This document shows, one piece after another, positions 11,001-23,612 of a stretch of 64,000 nucleotides of DNA (positions are counted from its first letter, which is position 1; every line of letters starts with the position of its first letter). Source of the stretch: Desmodesmus armatus (taxonomy: Eukaryota; Chlorophyta; Chlorophyceae; Sphaeropleales; Scenedesmaceae); contig VIIQ02000010.1 in the NCBI GenBank assembly GCA_007449985.2, forward strand, positions 124,001 through 188,000. Reading direction: 5' to 3'. The notes beneath the pieces were generated by a model. The model was not told the origin of the DNA, searched no databases, and was given only the letters and a program-made list of their open reading frames with translations. The position numbers and the translations under genes were made by a program.

Positions 11001-14000
11001 GGGCCATGTCGTCCCCACACATATCAACTGGGACGTAAGCATCAAATCGGACCTGCCATGCTGAACAGCTGAATGTGTGAGGAGCCACTCACGTCATACA
11101 GCCCCATCTTCTGGTGGTTGCCCACAAATAGCAGCGGCCGGTTGGAACCCACAAGGGCAGGCAGGTGCTCCTGACCCAGCAGCACAGGAGACACCAGATC
11201 CTGAAACACACAGCAGGCAACACAATACACAGGATCAGTGTCTCCACACACCAACAGCACAAAAGGGTGAGGGGCACAGCAACAGCACACGTCCGTGGTG
11301 AAAATCATCAGGAGACAACAAACAATGATCAACCGCTCGGATCAAGCTTGATGTGCTGACGTCATCATTAATAACCCTGCTGCACCCTTTCGCACACTCA
11401 ACTACTTTGTAACATCCATCCGTTCTTTGTCTTGCAAAGACAACCGCAACTCACCCTCCAAGGCGCCAGAATTTGGCTCCACTCATCCCAGGCTAAGTCC
11501 TTGTCACCTCCAGGTGCTGGGGCCTTGGCCGGCGCCGCCTGCTGCTGCTGCTGCTCCTTCCCTGTACTACTGCCCCCTGGACTGCCAGCCCTGCTGCCAC
11601 CTGGGCTGCTGCTGCTGCCAGCTGGACTGCCTGCTCTGCTGCTGCTGCTGCTGCCGGCAACTGTGCCGTTGCCATTGCTAGCTGCTGCCTGCAACAAGCT
11701 GCTGCTGCCTGGATCCGCCGCTGCTGTAGCTGCTGCCCCCGCAGTGCCCACAGTGGCTGCCGCCATTGCTGCAGCAGCCGCCGCAGCAGCCGGCGGCGAA
11801 TACTGCGGCACACCACCGCTGCTGTCAGTAACTCCCGCCGCCGCTGCTGCTGCTGCTGGTGCCACCTGGGGGTTACGTGGCATTACTGTTGCCGAGCGGG
11901 GTGGAGCTGACCCATCCGGTTTTCTGCTCCCTGGTAGCACTGCATCATCCTTCACAACACCCACAATGCGTGGCATTCTGCTCCTCGACTTCTTACCACT
12001 GCTGCCAGCCACACCACCATCACCGTTACTGCTGTCCGGCAACCGCACCTTGACCACCTGTGTCCCTGCTGCTGCAGGCTGCGCCGGTGGCATTTGCTGC
12101 TGCTGTGGTGACAGTGTGTGTTTGATGTGTCGGGGGCGGGCTGTGACCCCTGCTGCGCGCATGATGGTGGCGAGGTCCAGGCCGCGTTCTAGGAGGGCGG
12201 CGTGACCGCTGTCTGGCAGCATTACACGGCGGCTGCGGGGCAGCAGGCGGTTCAGCCGGCCACCTGGCGAGACAAGCACAGAGGGTGGGTGGGTGGGCGG
12301 GCGGTGGGTGAAGAGAAGGAGGAGGTGAAATGGTTGGGCGAGGGCTACCGAGGAGCAAGCCCTCCATCACATGAGCAGCCCTCTTGTGGTTTGATGAGCC
12401 ACTTCGGCCCCGATTGTAACAAGCAGGACCTCACCCTCTGTCATCCTCAGACCCACCCAGCTGGCCCCTTCCCCCAATCCCCCAGGCGCCCTAAACTAGC
12501 CCGCCACTCACCCTCAGCCAGGCTGGGCAGCATCCTGTCCTTGGCTGAGCTGATGAGCAGGGTGGGGACTTCAATTTGCCGCAAGACACGGTCCGACAGG
12601 TTGCCGGTGCGCAGCATGTTGGTGCGGTAGTTGGCGGCAGCAGCAGGACCAAACACACCAGACCTGAGGCAGAAGGACAGCGTAGCAGGGCAGCATGGCA
12701 GCCACAAGGTCACTGGGTGGCCAGGTCAAAGAGTGGCTGGCGTGCGGAATGGTCTGCTGCTGCTGGGTGCAATCCACGCAGTATAGAAACATGTTTACAA
12801 GCTGTTGAACCAATTTGGAGGTCAGCCGGAGGGCATGTATGCTACATGCCAACACGACAGCGCTACTTTGCGGCTAGCCACCAGCCCATGGCAGCAGTTG
12901 CTGAGCAGCACTGCTGACCTGCTGATGTTGCAGCTGCAGCCTTGCTCCTAGCACTACCTGCTGAACACCCCACCTAGAGGCCCCAGAAAGGGGTCTAACC
13001 CGCACCCAACTGCTCGCGTCATGCAAACCTTGCTTTCAACTGTGACAACACACACAGCACACTGGTTGGCCTGCTTGGCCCGCAAAAAAACAAAAGCAGC
13101 TGTGATCCTCCCAGCTCACCCTGTGGCGTTATTGTTGCCGCTGCTGCTCCCAGCGCTCCTGCTGAACAGATCACTCAGCCCCACTGCTGAGCTAGCCGCC
13201 AGTCTGTTGAAGTGCTGCTGGCGTGCCGGCCCCGCCGTTGAGAAGCTGCTGCTGCTGGTGGCCTGGATGCGCCGCCTGTCTGGTGCCAGGGTTGTGCCTG
13301 ACCACTGCTCTGGGTCATCTGTACTTGCCTGGTCACCTGCTGTCTCATAGTCCGGGGAGGCTCCATGAAGATCATGCTGTGCACGGAAATGACAACGGTA
13401 CATGTGACAAAGCAGGTGGCAGTTGTCAGGACATAGGGTGAAGGCCAAATCAAGCCATGTTTGATCTATAAATGTCACATCAACCCAGTCCGGGGGAGGC
13501 TCCACGACGATCATGTTGTGCACGTCAATTTGACATATTGACAGTACATGTGACCAAGCAGGAGGCACAGCAGGTGGCAGATGTCAGCACTAGGGGTGCA
13601 GGTGTTACAACCTGTTCAAGGCCTCTGTGAGCTGTAAACTGTCACACAAACCAGTCAAAGATCGAAACCAGCACAGCATGACAACCCCCTTCCCCAGCCA
13701 GTACATCCACACGGCACACAAGTGCAGAAGCACAGCAGACAGCAAGAAATCTGGGTGCTGGACGCACATACAGCCAAGGAGAGGGCTGACGCGAGTGTAG
13801 CTGCAGGCCCTGTGCTGTGTCGTGCTGTGCTGCTGTCAGTGCTGTTGAGTCACCTCACCTCCTAAGAGCAGCAGCACCTTCAGGCCCCACCCGATCAATG
13901 TCAACAAGCAGGGGCAGCAGCACCGCCTGCAGCACAGCACAGCACAGCACAGCACAAGCAGCATGGCACGATCATGGTTGCTTCAGCGCAGGGCAATGAC

Positions 14001-15790
14001 ATGCACCCACAGCAGCACACAGGGTGTCACTGCGTCGGCCTGCCAGCGGGATCTGGCCTGATCACGCAGTTCACAACACTTCAAGAGCTAAATTGCAAGG
14101 TCAGCAGGAATTACTTTGTGCTGATAATCCCACTGTGTGCTGACGATCCCACTGCCAACTGCTGAAAGACAGGTGTGCCATTGCCAACTGCTGAAAGACA
14201 GGAGGGGCCTCAAGCCGCATGCCTCATCAGCCAGCCTGATACAGCCACCACGTCAGATCCCTGTTTTGCCGCCTGTCCCGCAGCCCTCCTATACCTGTGC
14301 TGTGTTGTAGAGGTCCTGGGGGAACAGCCCCAGCAGGTTGGTGGCAGACACCAGTGATGACAGTCCATTGAGGCTCTGGTTGTAGCAGGTGGCAGGGTTC
14401 AACAGCACCATGGACCTGATGAGGTGGGGGGCAGCAGCAGCCAGGCGAAGGGCCAAGCAACACCCGAAAGACTCAGCCATCAACGTAACCTGCAGCGGCA
14501 GCAGGAAGAGAAGGTGTGCATACATAACCGAACATCAGGCCATCTGTCATGTCCAATGAGATACTGGAGCGGCTGCCATCTACTTTTTGAACGTCCATCT
14601 CTCAGGGCCCAGTCTATCACAACGCATATGCCTGTGAGTACTGCTTACCCCCCCGACCAACCTACCTACCATCTGCATACTGCCCCCCCCCCCTCCCCCC
14701 CCCCCCCCCCACACACACATTCTTGTTGGATGCTGTAGACTCCATCGGGTCCGCATGCATGTCTCTCTTGTATTCAGCGTGTTCAACACGTCTACCTGCT
14801 GAATGCAAGTCATGCACTACACAGAAGAATTGCCTCTGCAATGACACGCATGGCATCCCTCTCTCAACACACACCTGCACGTTGTGTGGGCCGTCTGGGC
14901 GTGCTGCGAGTGTCTGTGCCAGCAGGTACAGCACCTGGGCCTGCAGCTGATCCCAGCCAGACCTGTCATCAGGGGGGATGTACAGCGTCCTGCACAGCCA
15001 CCGTAACAGTGCAACAGCCATGAGGGGGGGGGCATGCATGTCGAGGAAGGCCGTGTGTGTGTGTGGGGGGGGGGGGGGTACGGGGTTGGCAGGCCCACAA
15101 TTGCATTTGATGCCAGTTGGCATGCTGCAGCATGTTACCAGGGTGATGTAGGCACTTCAGCACACCCACCCTGCGCTCGACACCAGCATGTTCCACACAG
15201 CTCCAGCTGCTGAGTCAGCACCCGCTGCTGCTGCTGCTACTACCCCCTACTGCTGTGTTGTTGCTGTTGCTGCCAAGCTGGCATAGTGCTGGCAAGCTAG
15301 TGCTGGTTGTGCAGGTTAGTGGTGGTGCAGCGCCACTCCGATCAGATCCTACGGCCTGACCTTATGTCCCATCCTGCTGCCAACAAGCTTGGCAGCTGAG
15401 GGGTAATGGCTTGGCCTGTGCCATCAGTGCCTGCACAGAGACGGTGCATTGGTGGACACATAGACAATTTGAAGGCACGTGCACAGGTACGCCACCCCGA
15501 CCAACGTCACTGTCAAGTTGGAAGCAAGCCAATGTTTGCTGGCTTTTAGGCAAGTGCGAAATGCGTGTGTGTGGCTCCCTACCTGGCAGGAAAACCAGCA
15601 ATGGACGTGTGTCAGCATCTGACACCTTGACAGGGTGCAGCAGCTGAACCTTGAAGGGGCTGTTGTGAGAGGCGCAGACAGCCAGGCGTTTCCTGGACCT
15701 GCTGCTGCGGGCTACAGCTACATGGAGCCTGGAGGGGAATGAGCTGATGCGCTGGAAGTGGGCTGCTTGGGCACTGGCAGATAGTTGCAT
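8067..15790 (-). CDS. PES: Phytyl ester synthase-type protein: alpha/beta hydrolase plus acyltransferase, plastid-targeted, with two apparent one-base frameshifts
   Basis: Sixteen exons on the minus strand: 15583-15790, 15361-15430, 14875-14989, 14295-14489, 13859-13926, 13120-13376, 12512-12663, 11455-12263, 11093-11200, 10783-10824, 10519-10546, 10075-10168, 9546-9702, 9153-9208, 8631-8850 and 8067-8329. They total 947 residues if one base is restored at 13354-13357 and one at 10528-10529. Residues 1-45 look like a chloroplast transit peptide (Ser/Arg/Ala-rich). The hydrolase part has LVFLPG, GTDGTGQAI and nucleophile Ser138 in AESFG, with Asp347 (SAKDR) and His376 (DSGHA) as the likely triad. 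Residues about 400-605 are Ala/Ser/Gln/Gly low complexity. The acyltransferase part follows, with LLFVGNHQKMG, VRGLAH, LLFPGGAKEV and IIVPFAAVGADD. Arabidopsis PES1/PES2 esterify phytol and make triacylglycerol in plastids; the same role is inferred. Family length is usually nearer 700 residues, so the linker is an expansion. Confidence 0.85.
13484..13570 (-). repeat. Decayed tandem copy of the start of phytyl ester synthase exon 6
   Basis: This intronic segment repeats 13350-13436 with scattered substitutions, including the exon start (GGAGGCTCCA...GATCATG on the + strand) and the upstream intron sequence (GTACATGTGAC, AAGCAGG). In the copy the acceptor AG has become AA, so it should not splice. 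The copy carries five C residues where the exon has four, which supports a one-base loss in the exon. Confidence 0.75.
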
Positions 15791-16292
15791 GTGATTGTTC
15801 TCTGGTGGTTGCAGGTTATTTGAGGCCTACAAAGGCTGCAGACACTGCACAGGATCAGGGGCCACACCCCAGTTGCTGTGCTAAGGGGATAGTGGGTGGT
15901 GCCCAGGTTGGCCTTCACAGTTGCTGAGTGTCTTGTCTCTGACTGTGGAAGGCAATGCACTGGGCTGAAGAAAGCCGTTGTGCAGCCAAATTTGCGTGGT
16001 CACACGGGGTCTCACTGTTGTTAGTCATTGCCTGGAGCTGTTACCGCAGCAGTGACTTCACGTCACTGTTTGGATTGCAATGCATGCTGCTGACCATACT
16101 GACGCATGGTTAACGTCCACTGTTTGGACTTGTGTTGAACGGTGTTGATCTTGTTGGATCCTCAACACACTTGCTTCGGACGACTCCAACTCTACCCGAT
16201 TTGACCCGTGCTTGGTGTCGGTCACCTACACTCATCATCGTGCGCTAGCCGAGGGCCCAACTGAATAGGAGCAGGCCAGCACAGCAGCAACC
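15791..16292. promoter_or_regulatory. Shared divergent promoter region of PES and NUP54
   Basis: The two start codons (15790 minus, 16293 plus) face away from each other across 502 bp, so both promoters must lie here. I see no convincing TATA box. The stretch is not CTG-rich like the flanking exons. Confidence 0.55.
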
Positions 16293-19200
16293 ATGGCGTT
16301 TGGCACGGTGAGATATTCAAGAGGCTTTGGCATGTATGTTGCTAGACTGATCCATGCCTCCGAATCATCCTCAGCCCTCCTGACCGCTCCAGCATGCTCA
16401 CCAACTTCCTGGCTGCTTGTGTGTGCTCGGCTGCTTGTACATCTGCAGCCTGCCAGCACTGGCTTCAGCTTTGGGGCACCAGCAGCCTCTAGTCCCTTTG
16501 GGGCGAGTTCCACTCCCGGATTTGGCGCTGCACAGAGCTCCGGCAGTAGTTTGTTTGGTGCCAGCTCCACACCAGCTTTTGGGGCTGCTGCACCCTCAGC
16601 ATCAGGTTTCGGTGCAAGCAGCAGCCCCTCCCTGTTTGGGGCCAGCACCTCTAGCCCGTTTGGCACACCAGGCTTCGGTGCACCTGCCACCTCTGCCCCA
16701 CCATTTGGAGCCCCTGCTACATCCACACCCAGCTTCTTTGGAGCCAGTAGCAGCGCAGCAGCATCTGGCAGCGCTTTCAGTTTTGGTGGTGCGCCCGCCT
16801 CCAGCGCTGCTGGGTTTGGCAGCAGCTTATTCGGCAGCAGCAGCGCTGCAGCGCCGAGCACCGGCCTGTTTGGCCAGCAGCCTCAACAGCAGCAGCAGAG
16901 CAACATGTTTGCGCTGACAGTGCCTCAACAGCAGCAACAGCAACAACAGCTGCAGCAACAACAACAGCAACAACAGCAGCTGCTCTCCATGCAGCAGTAT
17001 CACCAGCAGCAGGACTTGCAGAGTATACAGCGGGAGCTTGAGGCTCTCGTGGCTGCCTACAACCCCACCAGCCAAGGGTTCAAGTTCCAGAATCTGTTCC
17101 TCAATGTGGTCGAGCCTCAGCAGCGTGTGAAGCCGCCGGGGCTGCTGGATGAAGTCAAGTGGAAGCAGGCCCTCAGGGACGCAGGTGGACCGGACAACAT
17201 GGACAAGTGAGTGCAGGACACACCATGATGCATGTGACAGGAGTGAAGGGTACTAGACAGACCCTGGCCAGCACAGCATCGTTTGCCAGCACGGGGACGC
17301 TAGGGCTGGCTTCTTGCCAGGAGTAGGTGCTGCAATGTCACATAAGCTGTAGGGGCAGATACATAAGGAAGTTGGGGTCACGGCCAGCACATTCCTAGTC
17401 TGCCACAAGTGTGCAGCACAAGGCCAGTCATGTGCAGGACAGCATGCATGTGGTGGCCAGGTGTCCTGCACCCTGCCTGCAACATGCCATGTTGACTGTG
17501 CTGGCCGTGCTGATCATGTGAGCAAGCCACATGCCGTCCCTGTGTGCCCATGTGTGAGCATGTCCAGCCTCTTCACTCATACCCCTTCCGTGCTGGACCT
17601 GTGCATGGGTTCAGCTCTGTGCTGTGCTTCCATGCACCCCTGTTCCTGTGCATGCATGCCTGCATGTTTGTTGTCCTGCAACCCTTTCCTGCAGTCAGCC
17701 TGTAGCCCTTGCACTGATACCCCATCTGTGCTGGGCCTGTGTGCAGCTGTGCCCGTGCACGCGCCCTCTCCTCCCTCTATGGCTGTGCCTGTCGCCCTGA
17801 CAGGCACGTACCTGACTGTCCTGCTGTGAGCAGCCTGTACCTGCGCTCCTCCCGTGCCTTAGATAACATTCTTATACTCCCAGATCAATTCTCAGATGCA
17901 TAGATCAGATGCTGTGTGGCTTTTGGTCAGTGTGATAAGATTTGTTGAGGGCCTGATCAAAGTCTGATCTGAGGCGCCAGTGTAATAATCCTCTAACTGT
18001 GCGTGCATGCCATGCGTGTTGCTGTGTCCTGCAGGCTGTGGCCCGTGCTGGCGTCTGGCTTCAGTGACATGGTGGCTCGGGGTGAGGTGCAGGCGCACGC
18101 CAACACTGAGAACAAGCAGCGCATGGAGATGATCAAGGAGCTGGTGTACAAGCTACGCTACAGACTGGTACGTGGGTAAGGATGGATGGATGGATAGATG
18201 GAGGAGGGAGGGCAGCACCGCCTGCAAGGGAGGGAAGACAACCTGCAGCACATAGAGTGAAGGTGGATTACACAGATAGGGGGGCCGCGATGATGGCACG
18301 CAGTGCTCAACACGCGTGGTGACCTGTCTGTTGGCGCAATGCACACATATAAGATGTAGATGGGTGTGGGTGTGGGGGCATGCTGTCCATGCAAGCTATG
18401 GGTCACCTGCACAAGGAGCTAGCTGCCCAGACGGCCATGCATGGACCACGAGATTTGAACACAAGATAAGCGTTGTAACAGCCTTGCCTGCAGGATGTAT
18501 GCCCTGTGTCCTTGTCAAGTTGTCATGGCTAGGCTTGATCTTCAGGGCTGCTCAATGAGTTTGTCTGGGTGTGGCTCCACCTGCATGTTCTCCCCCTTTG
18601 CAGAAGAAGGAGCTTGCTGCACGTCTGCTGGCCATTCGTGAGAAACACTTGGAGCTGACCACACGCGCGCTGGCGGCAAGTCGCCACGTGTACGCCCTGG
18701 AGGCGCGCTTTGCCTCCTACACCGGCAGGGGGTGAGTCAGCCCAGCACTGGGGCATGCAGTTGGCTGCCTGCTGCATGCGTGTACGCCTGGCTGGCAACA
18801 TGGTGGGGGTTGATGCTTGTGCTTGTGTGCTGGTGCCACTACACAGCTGTGGGGGCGTCTTTGTCAGTGTCTCTGACTGGGGGCGCCTGTCGCCCTCACA
18901 TCCCCAGCGCAAGCCTTTTCAAATGCACTGCCAGCTGCTTGGGCCCCTGCAGCATGCTTGCCGCAATCTACCCCGCGCCCACCCTGCCAACCCTTAACGA
19001 CTGGGATGCGAAACTGGGGCTCCTCAGAGAGTTTGAAGCTAGCACACTATCTCAGTGACAATGCAAGGCGAGCGTTTGGGCCCCCCTTGCTTCATGGTAG
19101 TCTGTGGCCAGGGTGTGAGCCTGTGTGTTGTTGGCATGTGTCACACCTTGTGCTGCACTCAGGGGAGATAGTTCAGGCAGCAAAGAGGCGCAGCTGTCGG

Positions 19201-20029
19201 CGCTGCTGGAGAGTGTAGAGGCACAGCTGTCCCAGACCAACCCCTCAGCCCTGCCGCCCAAGCTGGCGGGACTCCAGGTCAACTGCAGGTGTGTCAATAG
19301 ACAGGAGAGAAGACAGAGAGGATGGATGTTTGACACATGAGTTGGGTTCGTGTGTGTTGGGGGGGGGGGTGCAGTGTAGGGTAATGCAGTGAGGGGCAGG
19401 GCAAGGCAGGGCAGGCTGGCAGGGCAGCGGTGAAACACTGGGGATGGGCCAGTAGCGCAGGCATGCTCGTTTGCTGGTGCCACACAAGCATGACACCTCC
19501 TGCTGTTTATGTCTTGAAAGCGCGGTTTACTGCGGCAAAGGGGCATGATTGCTTCAATCGTGTCACCACAGATAGCGAGGTTTCATGTCCTCATACTCGC
19601 GCCGTTCACTGGCTGGTGCTCCGTGCAGGTTGGCATCCAGCTCCCACCTGCCCATGGGAAATGGTGGCCCGGCCATGTCCACAGACCACCCCAGCGTGCA
19701 GCACGCCTACAATGTGCTGAAGGACCATGCAGAGGCCATTGAGTGCCTGCAGACACAGCTCAAGAGGTGAGGGAGTTCACCACTCAGGGAACGTGGGACT
19801 GCTGGGAGTGTACATGGTGCAGGTTGGGGCATGTAACAGCAGATGACTGCATGTTTGGCGCATGTAGCTGTAGCTGAGCAACCTTCAGGCCTGTTGGCTT
19901 GCGTATGGAGATGTGTTGACCCTGGGGTGTGTGGGTGCATGTTGCAGGGATATCCAAGACGTGGCGATCATGCGGGGTGGTGACCAGGGCAGCAGCACGG
20001 TGTCCAACACTGTTGTGGAGTATGTGTGA
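16293..20029 (+). CDS. NUP54: Nucleoporin NUP54 (FG nucleoporin of the central channel)
   Basis: Exons 16293-16307, 16449-17206, 18035-18167, 18604-18731, 19163-19288, 19629-19766 and 19948-20029 give 459 residues. Residues 6-165 carry FG repeats (GFSFGAP, SPFGASS, GFGAAQ, SLFGASS and similar), then a Gln-rich tract. The C-terminal helical region contains QGFKFQNLFLN, KLWPVLASGFSDM and long heptad-type helices, matching the Nup54 domain that forms the Nup62-Nup58-Nup54 coiled-coil complex lining the pore channel. The first coding exon is only MAFGT. Its 141-nt intron is stop-free and in frame, so retention would insert residues rather than truncate the protein. The gene is divergent from PES. 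Confidence 0.9.
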
Positions 20030-21014
20030 GGCCCTGGTGTTGCTGCAGCTGTCGAGGGGAGGATGCAGTGATGTGCGGATCTTGTGATCATGTGTGAGAA
20101 CATCGCCAGGCTGGACCTCTCAGGATCCTGCTTGCTGTGTCTGCTGTCACTGCATTGCAATGGACGGAGGCGCACTGTGTGGTTGTTGTGATTGAACATC
20201 GGTTTTGCGACTATGAAATTTGATCGCGCCTGTTACTCAACTGCAACACACAAAAAGTTGAACCAGTGCACTGTTCCAGTCCGCAATATCAAGTCAGGTT
20301 ACTTGACCTTGTCACGGTCCTCAGGAACCATCGCACAACGCAATGTGTTAATCTGTAGATCACTAGTATGGACCCCACGCTGTAATGCTGCAGGCCTGAC
20401 AGGTCCGGTGTGCAAGAGACTGTGACGCTTTCTCTGTTCGTCTGGACATGCAGATTGATTATCCTAATTGTCAACCCCAGAGGGTAGCCTTTGATACTGC
20501 TGTCAGTGTCTCCCTGAAATAGCACCTGCTGTAGCTACAATTGCTGCAGCATCCAGCATATGCTGCTTTTGTCTGCCTGTCGCATGCATTCTTGGATACT
20601 GCTGTGACAGGTGTGGGACAGGTACGGGTCACAGCCTGCTCGACCAGCACGCTGGGTCGCATTTCGAGGTTGGGCATGCAGAGCACATAGTCTCAGACAG
20701 AGGCACGACAGCCTGACAACACTTTTAGCAAAAAAATGGTGGGGAGACTGACTGCAAACGTTCAAGAGGAAGATGTTGTGTATTCCTGTGCCGCACTCGG
20801 TGACTGTTTGCAGCGGCAACGCCCCGTGCTAAAGGTTTCGAAGGCGAAAATGCCATCGTTTGTTTGTTGCTAAACTAAGCTGCGTGAGTTCGCTGGTTGC
20901 ACAAGACGTCTGCGTATCGCCCTGCAGCGGCAATACATGCTACATCTCCTTTCGCGCTGTAGCGGCAGTACTATTCACTCCGTTCATCAATCAAACTCGC
21001 CTCGCCTGCCAGAC
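20030..21014. other. Intergenic region downstream of NUP54
   Basis: It holds the NUP54 3' UTR and the 5' region of the membrane-protein gene. A minus-strand frame of about 94 codons at 20535-20819 has no family resemblance, and no exon could be supported. Confidence 0.4.
20381..20385 (+). terminator. Poly(A) signal TGTAA of NUP54
   Basis: TGTAA occurs about 350 nt after the NUP54 stop codon and before the next gene. Confidence 0.4.
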
Positions 21015-21044
21015 ATGAGCGAACGTCAACACAAAACAAACATA

Positions 21045-23612
21045 ATGAGGTGCCACATTTCAGTGTTGCTGGGCCTGCTCCTGCTAGGCCTGGCCACAGC
21101 AAGTGCCACAGTGGCATTCACCCCAGTGGATGTATCCATCCTGGACAAAAATACGGATTTGATATCGTTGCATGCCATGCGTGGAGCTCTTCCTTTGAGA
21201 GATGCCTGGAAGGCAGTGTGGGCCCCTGTTCACGTCACCTTCAACTGCAGCTCAGCAGAGGTGAGTGTAACTCTCAGGAGTCACTGCCACTCCTCTGACG
21301 TCCACACTTGGGGTCATGCATCGTCTTATATGCACATTAGGCTGTGACTGACACCCAATGGTTGGAGGATGGGGCTCAATGGGATTTCTGCGCGGCAGCG
21401 GCAAAAGCCTGCTGGGATGATCCCGTTCTGTTCAGCATGACATCATGCTGCCTTGGACCACTTCGTGCTCTCTACCCCAGTTATGGTGACTGTGGTGCAA
21501 CACTGCCCGTTACTACTGCAGTACACTGTCGTAAGTGCCCCAAGCCTTGAGGATGCACTATCAACCAGCAACGTCAGCACGCTGCGGTGCAGACGGCAGC
21601 GCGCTCTGCCACCCACAGGGTGCATCGTCCAGCTGTCACCCTTCAGAGAAGTTTTCATTGCTGCCAAGCCGGTCAACAGCGGACTCTGGAAGGCTGGTGA
21701 GATCCTGCTGCATGTCACATTCAGGGTATGTTGGCAACACAATGCAGGAGAGGCAAACAGGGCATGATCTGCCCTACCACTAAGACCATAGAGTGCCACT
21801 CTATGCTAGTGCTCGGAGCACAAAGGCAAGGCCTCACCCACGTTTGCTTGTCAACCATACCACAACATGCATTGTTGCCCTTGATGCCACAGGTGAACTC
21901 AAACTGCAATGCACCATCAGCAGCAACTCAAATTGCGGCTTAGGCTGCTGGACGCGCATCGTTGTAGCTGCCACAGCATTGCTGCTGTTTGTCTCGGCGC
22001 TCAAGCTGGTCAGATATCTGACAAAGTATCAGCTCCCCTGGCAGAGCTTTTCCAGTGCAGGGCTGCTAGGCATAGCAGGCCTCCCTATCCTGTTGCATGA
22101 CTATTTATCGCCGAGGTGAGTGCAATGCCTCAGCGCTTGCAGGTGCTCTAGCTACAGCAGGCCATATGGCACTGCATGCAGCCTATAGCAGATGCTGCAG
22201 CCAGATGCGCACAGTGAGGTGCATGAAAAACGTCCGTGCCGTAGTGGCTGCGGCAGGGGAATTTCCAATGGACACATGCACATGCTTACCAAAGCACATG
22301 TCCGCTTCGAGAGCCCAAAAACCCCTCGAAAGTAGCTGTTGGTGTGGCTAGCAAGTGCAACCTTTGGTGAAGCCAAGCCGCATGAGGCATACCATGCCGC
22401 TCTATGCCGCATACCATGCGGCTATGGTGTAGTACACCTGCGGCAGGCATTGCATGGCCACCAGGGTGGCACCAATACTCAAGCTGCTGTGTCATAATAT
22501 GCATGATGCGGATGCGGTCTGACTCAGACGCACGGTATATATATATATTCAGTATACTACGGCGTAGTCCCCACTGGGCCAGTCTGCGACCCCAGTCTGA
22601 TGCTGTGCGCTGGCATCGACAATGCCGTGCACCATGTGTGGCCTCATGTTCACTGGCTGCAGCCTCCTCCAACCCGAACTTGGATTTAATGCTGCCTTCA
22701 GGGTACCCACCTTGCGCAGCGAGACTGTTGCTGCGGCGCTCAGCTTTAGCGGCACTCTGTCAGTGCTGTTTTGGATACACAGCACCTGGCACCCCAGCTT
22801 GAGCGATGTCTTGACCAGCAAGCTGTGCCTCGGCTACATCTGTACCATCGCCTGTATCGAGGCAGTCAAGAGTGCCGTTGACGATGATTTCTATCAACAG
22901 TGGCACGTGCGGTACATTCCTTGCGACGTCAAGGTCGCCCACGGCATTGCCTTTTGTGTGAGGGGATTTGCGCTGGGGATGCTGTATGGAAGTATGGCAG
23001 GCGTCGACGAGCGCCTGGCTGTTGGAACAGTGGTGCTGCTGCTGATAGGCAACTGGCTGCTGACTGTTTGGAGGTGAGCATGCATTGGTGCGGGCCTTGC
23101 TAGGCCCTCTTGCAAGCCTTGTGGGTTTACCAGACTGCATTAAGACAAGCGACCAGCAAGTTGATGGCGCCGCGGTGGGATGCACAACAAGCCAGCAAGA
23201 GTACATGTCCAATGCAAGACTGTCGCTGGCGCTGCCCATGGCTCCAAGTACTGTATCATTTACCTGCCACTGGCAGTGACTGGCACGCATTGCTGTGACG
23301 GCTCAACAGTCATGCCAGTGTGTACGTACAAGGACCACTAGTTGCAACAAGCAACCTAGGTTGCCCTGCCACTGCTGCTGCTTTCATTGCAGTAAAGTGT
23401 ACTTTATGGAAGTGGAGGCTTGGCTGGAGGCGTTGCAGCTCTGCGGGATGAGCACCCTGTGGTCCCCGCGCAAGATCATGTTTTTGGCGAGGGTCGCCTG
23501 GAGGCCCTGGCTGGTGGAAGGGCGCTCAATTGAGCAGCTTGTGATGCTTGTCATGACTCTTGCCTTGGGCACGCATAGTGGCGAGCTTGACTTCAGCTCT
23601 TACAATGATTAG
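21045..23612 (+). CDS. Unrecognised secretory-pathway multi-pass membrane protein
   Basis: Exons 21045-21260, 21341-21485, 21619-21696, 21893-22115, 22702-23073 and 23393-23612 give 417 residues with consistent phase and GT-AG borders. Residues 1-20 form a signal peptide (hydrophobic VLLGLLLLGLATASA). A Cys-containing lumenal or extracellular domain of about 160 residues follows. Then come about six to seven hydrophobic segments, among them IVVAATALLLFVSALKLV, SSAGLLGIAGLPILL, CLGYICTIACIEAV and VGTVVLLLIGNWLLTV. The order (signal peptide, lumenal domain, seven-helix bundle) resembles GOST-type Golgi proteins such as TMEM181/Wntless or TMEM87, but no diagnostic motif was recognised. In-frame ATGs at 20937 and 21015 are alternative starts. 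The 21485/21619 junction is the least certain. TGTAA at 23735-23739 is its likely poly(A) signal. Confidence 0.6.

Noticed and set aside
10825..11092. Open minus-strand frame VRFDAYVPVDMCGDDMALV between PES exons 9 and 10
   Set aside because: The intron length is not a multiple of three and skipping it joins GLYD to MPLLAYEL as in the family, so it is a stop-free intron.
11432..12205. 257-codon + strand ORF rich in Leu and Ala
   Set aside because: It is the antisense shadow of the low-complexity PES linker exon.
21453..21725. Alternative exon reading VMVTVVQHCPLLLQYTVV in the membrane-protein gene
   Set aside because: Its frame has a stop just upstream and no donor/acceptor pair of normal intron length joins it. 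The 21485/21619 splice keeps phase on both sides, though this remains the weakest junction.
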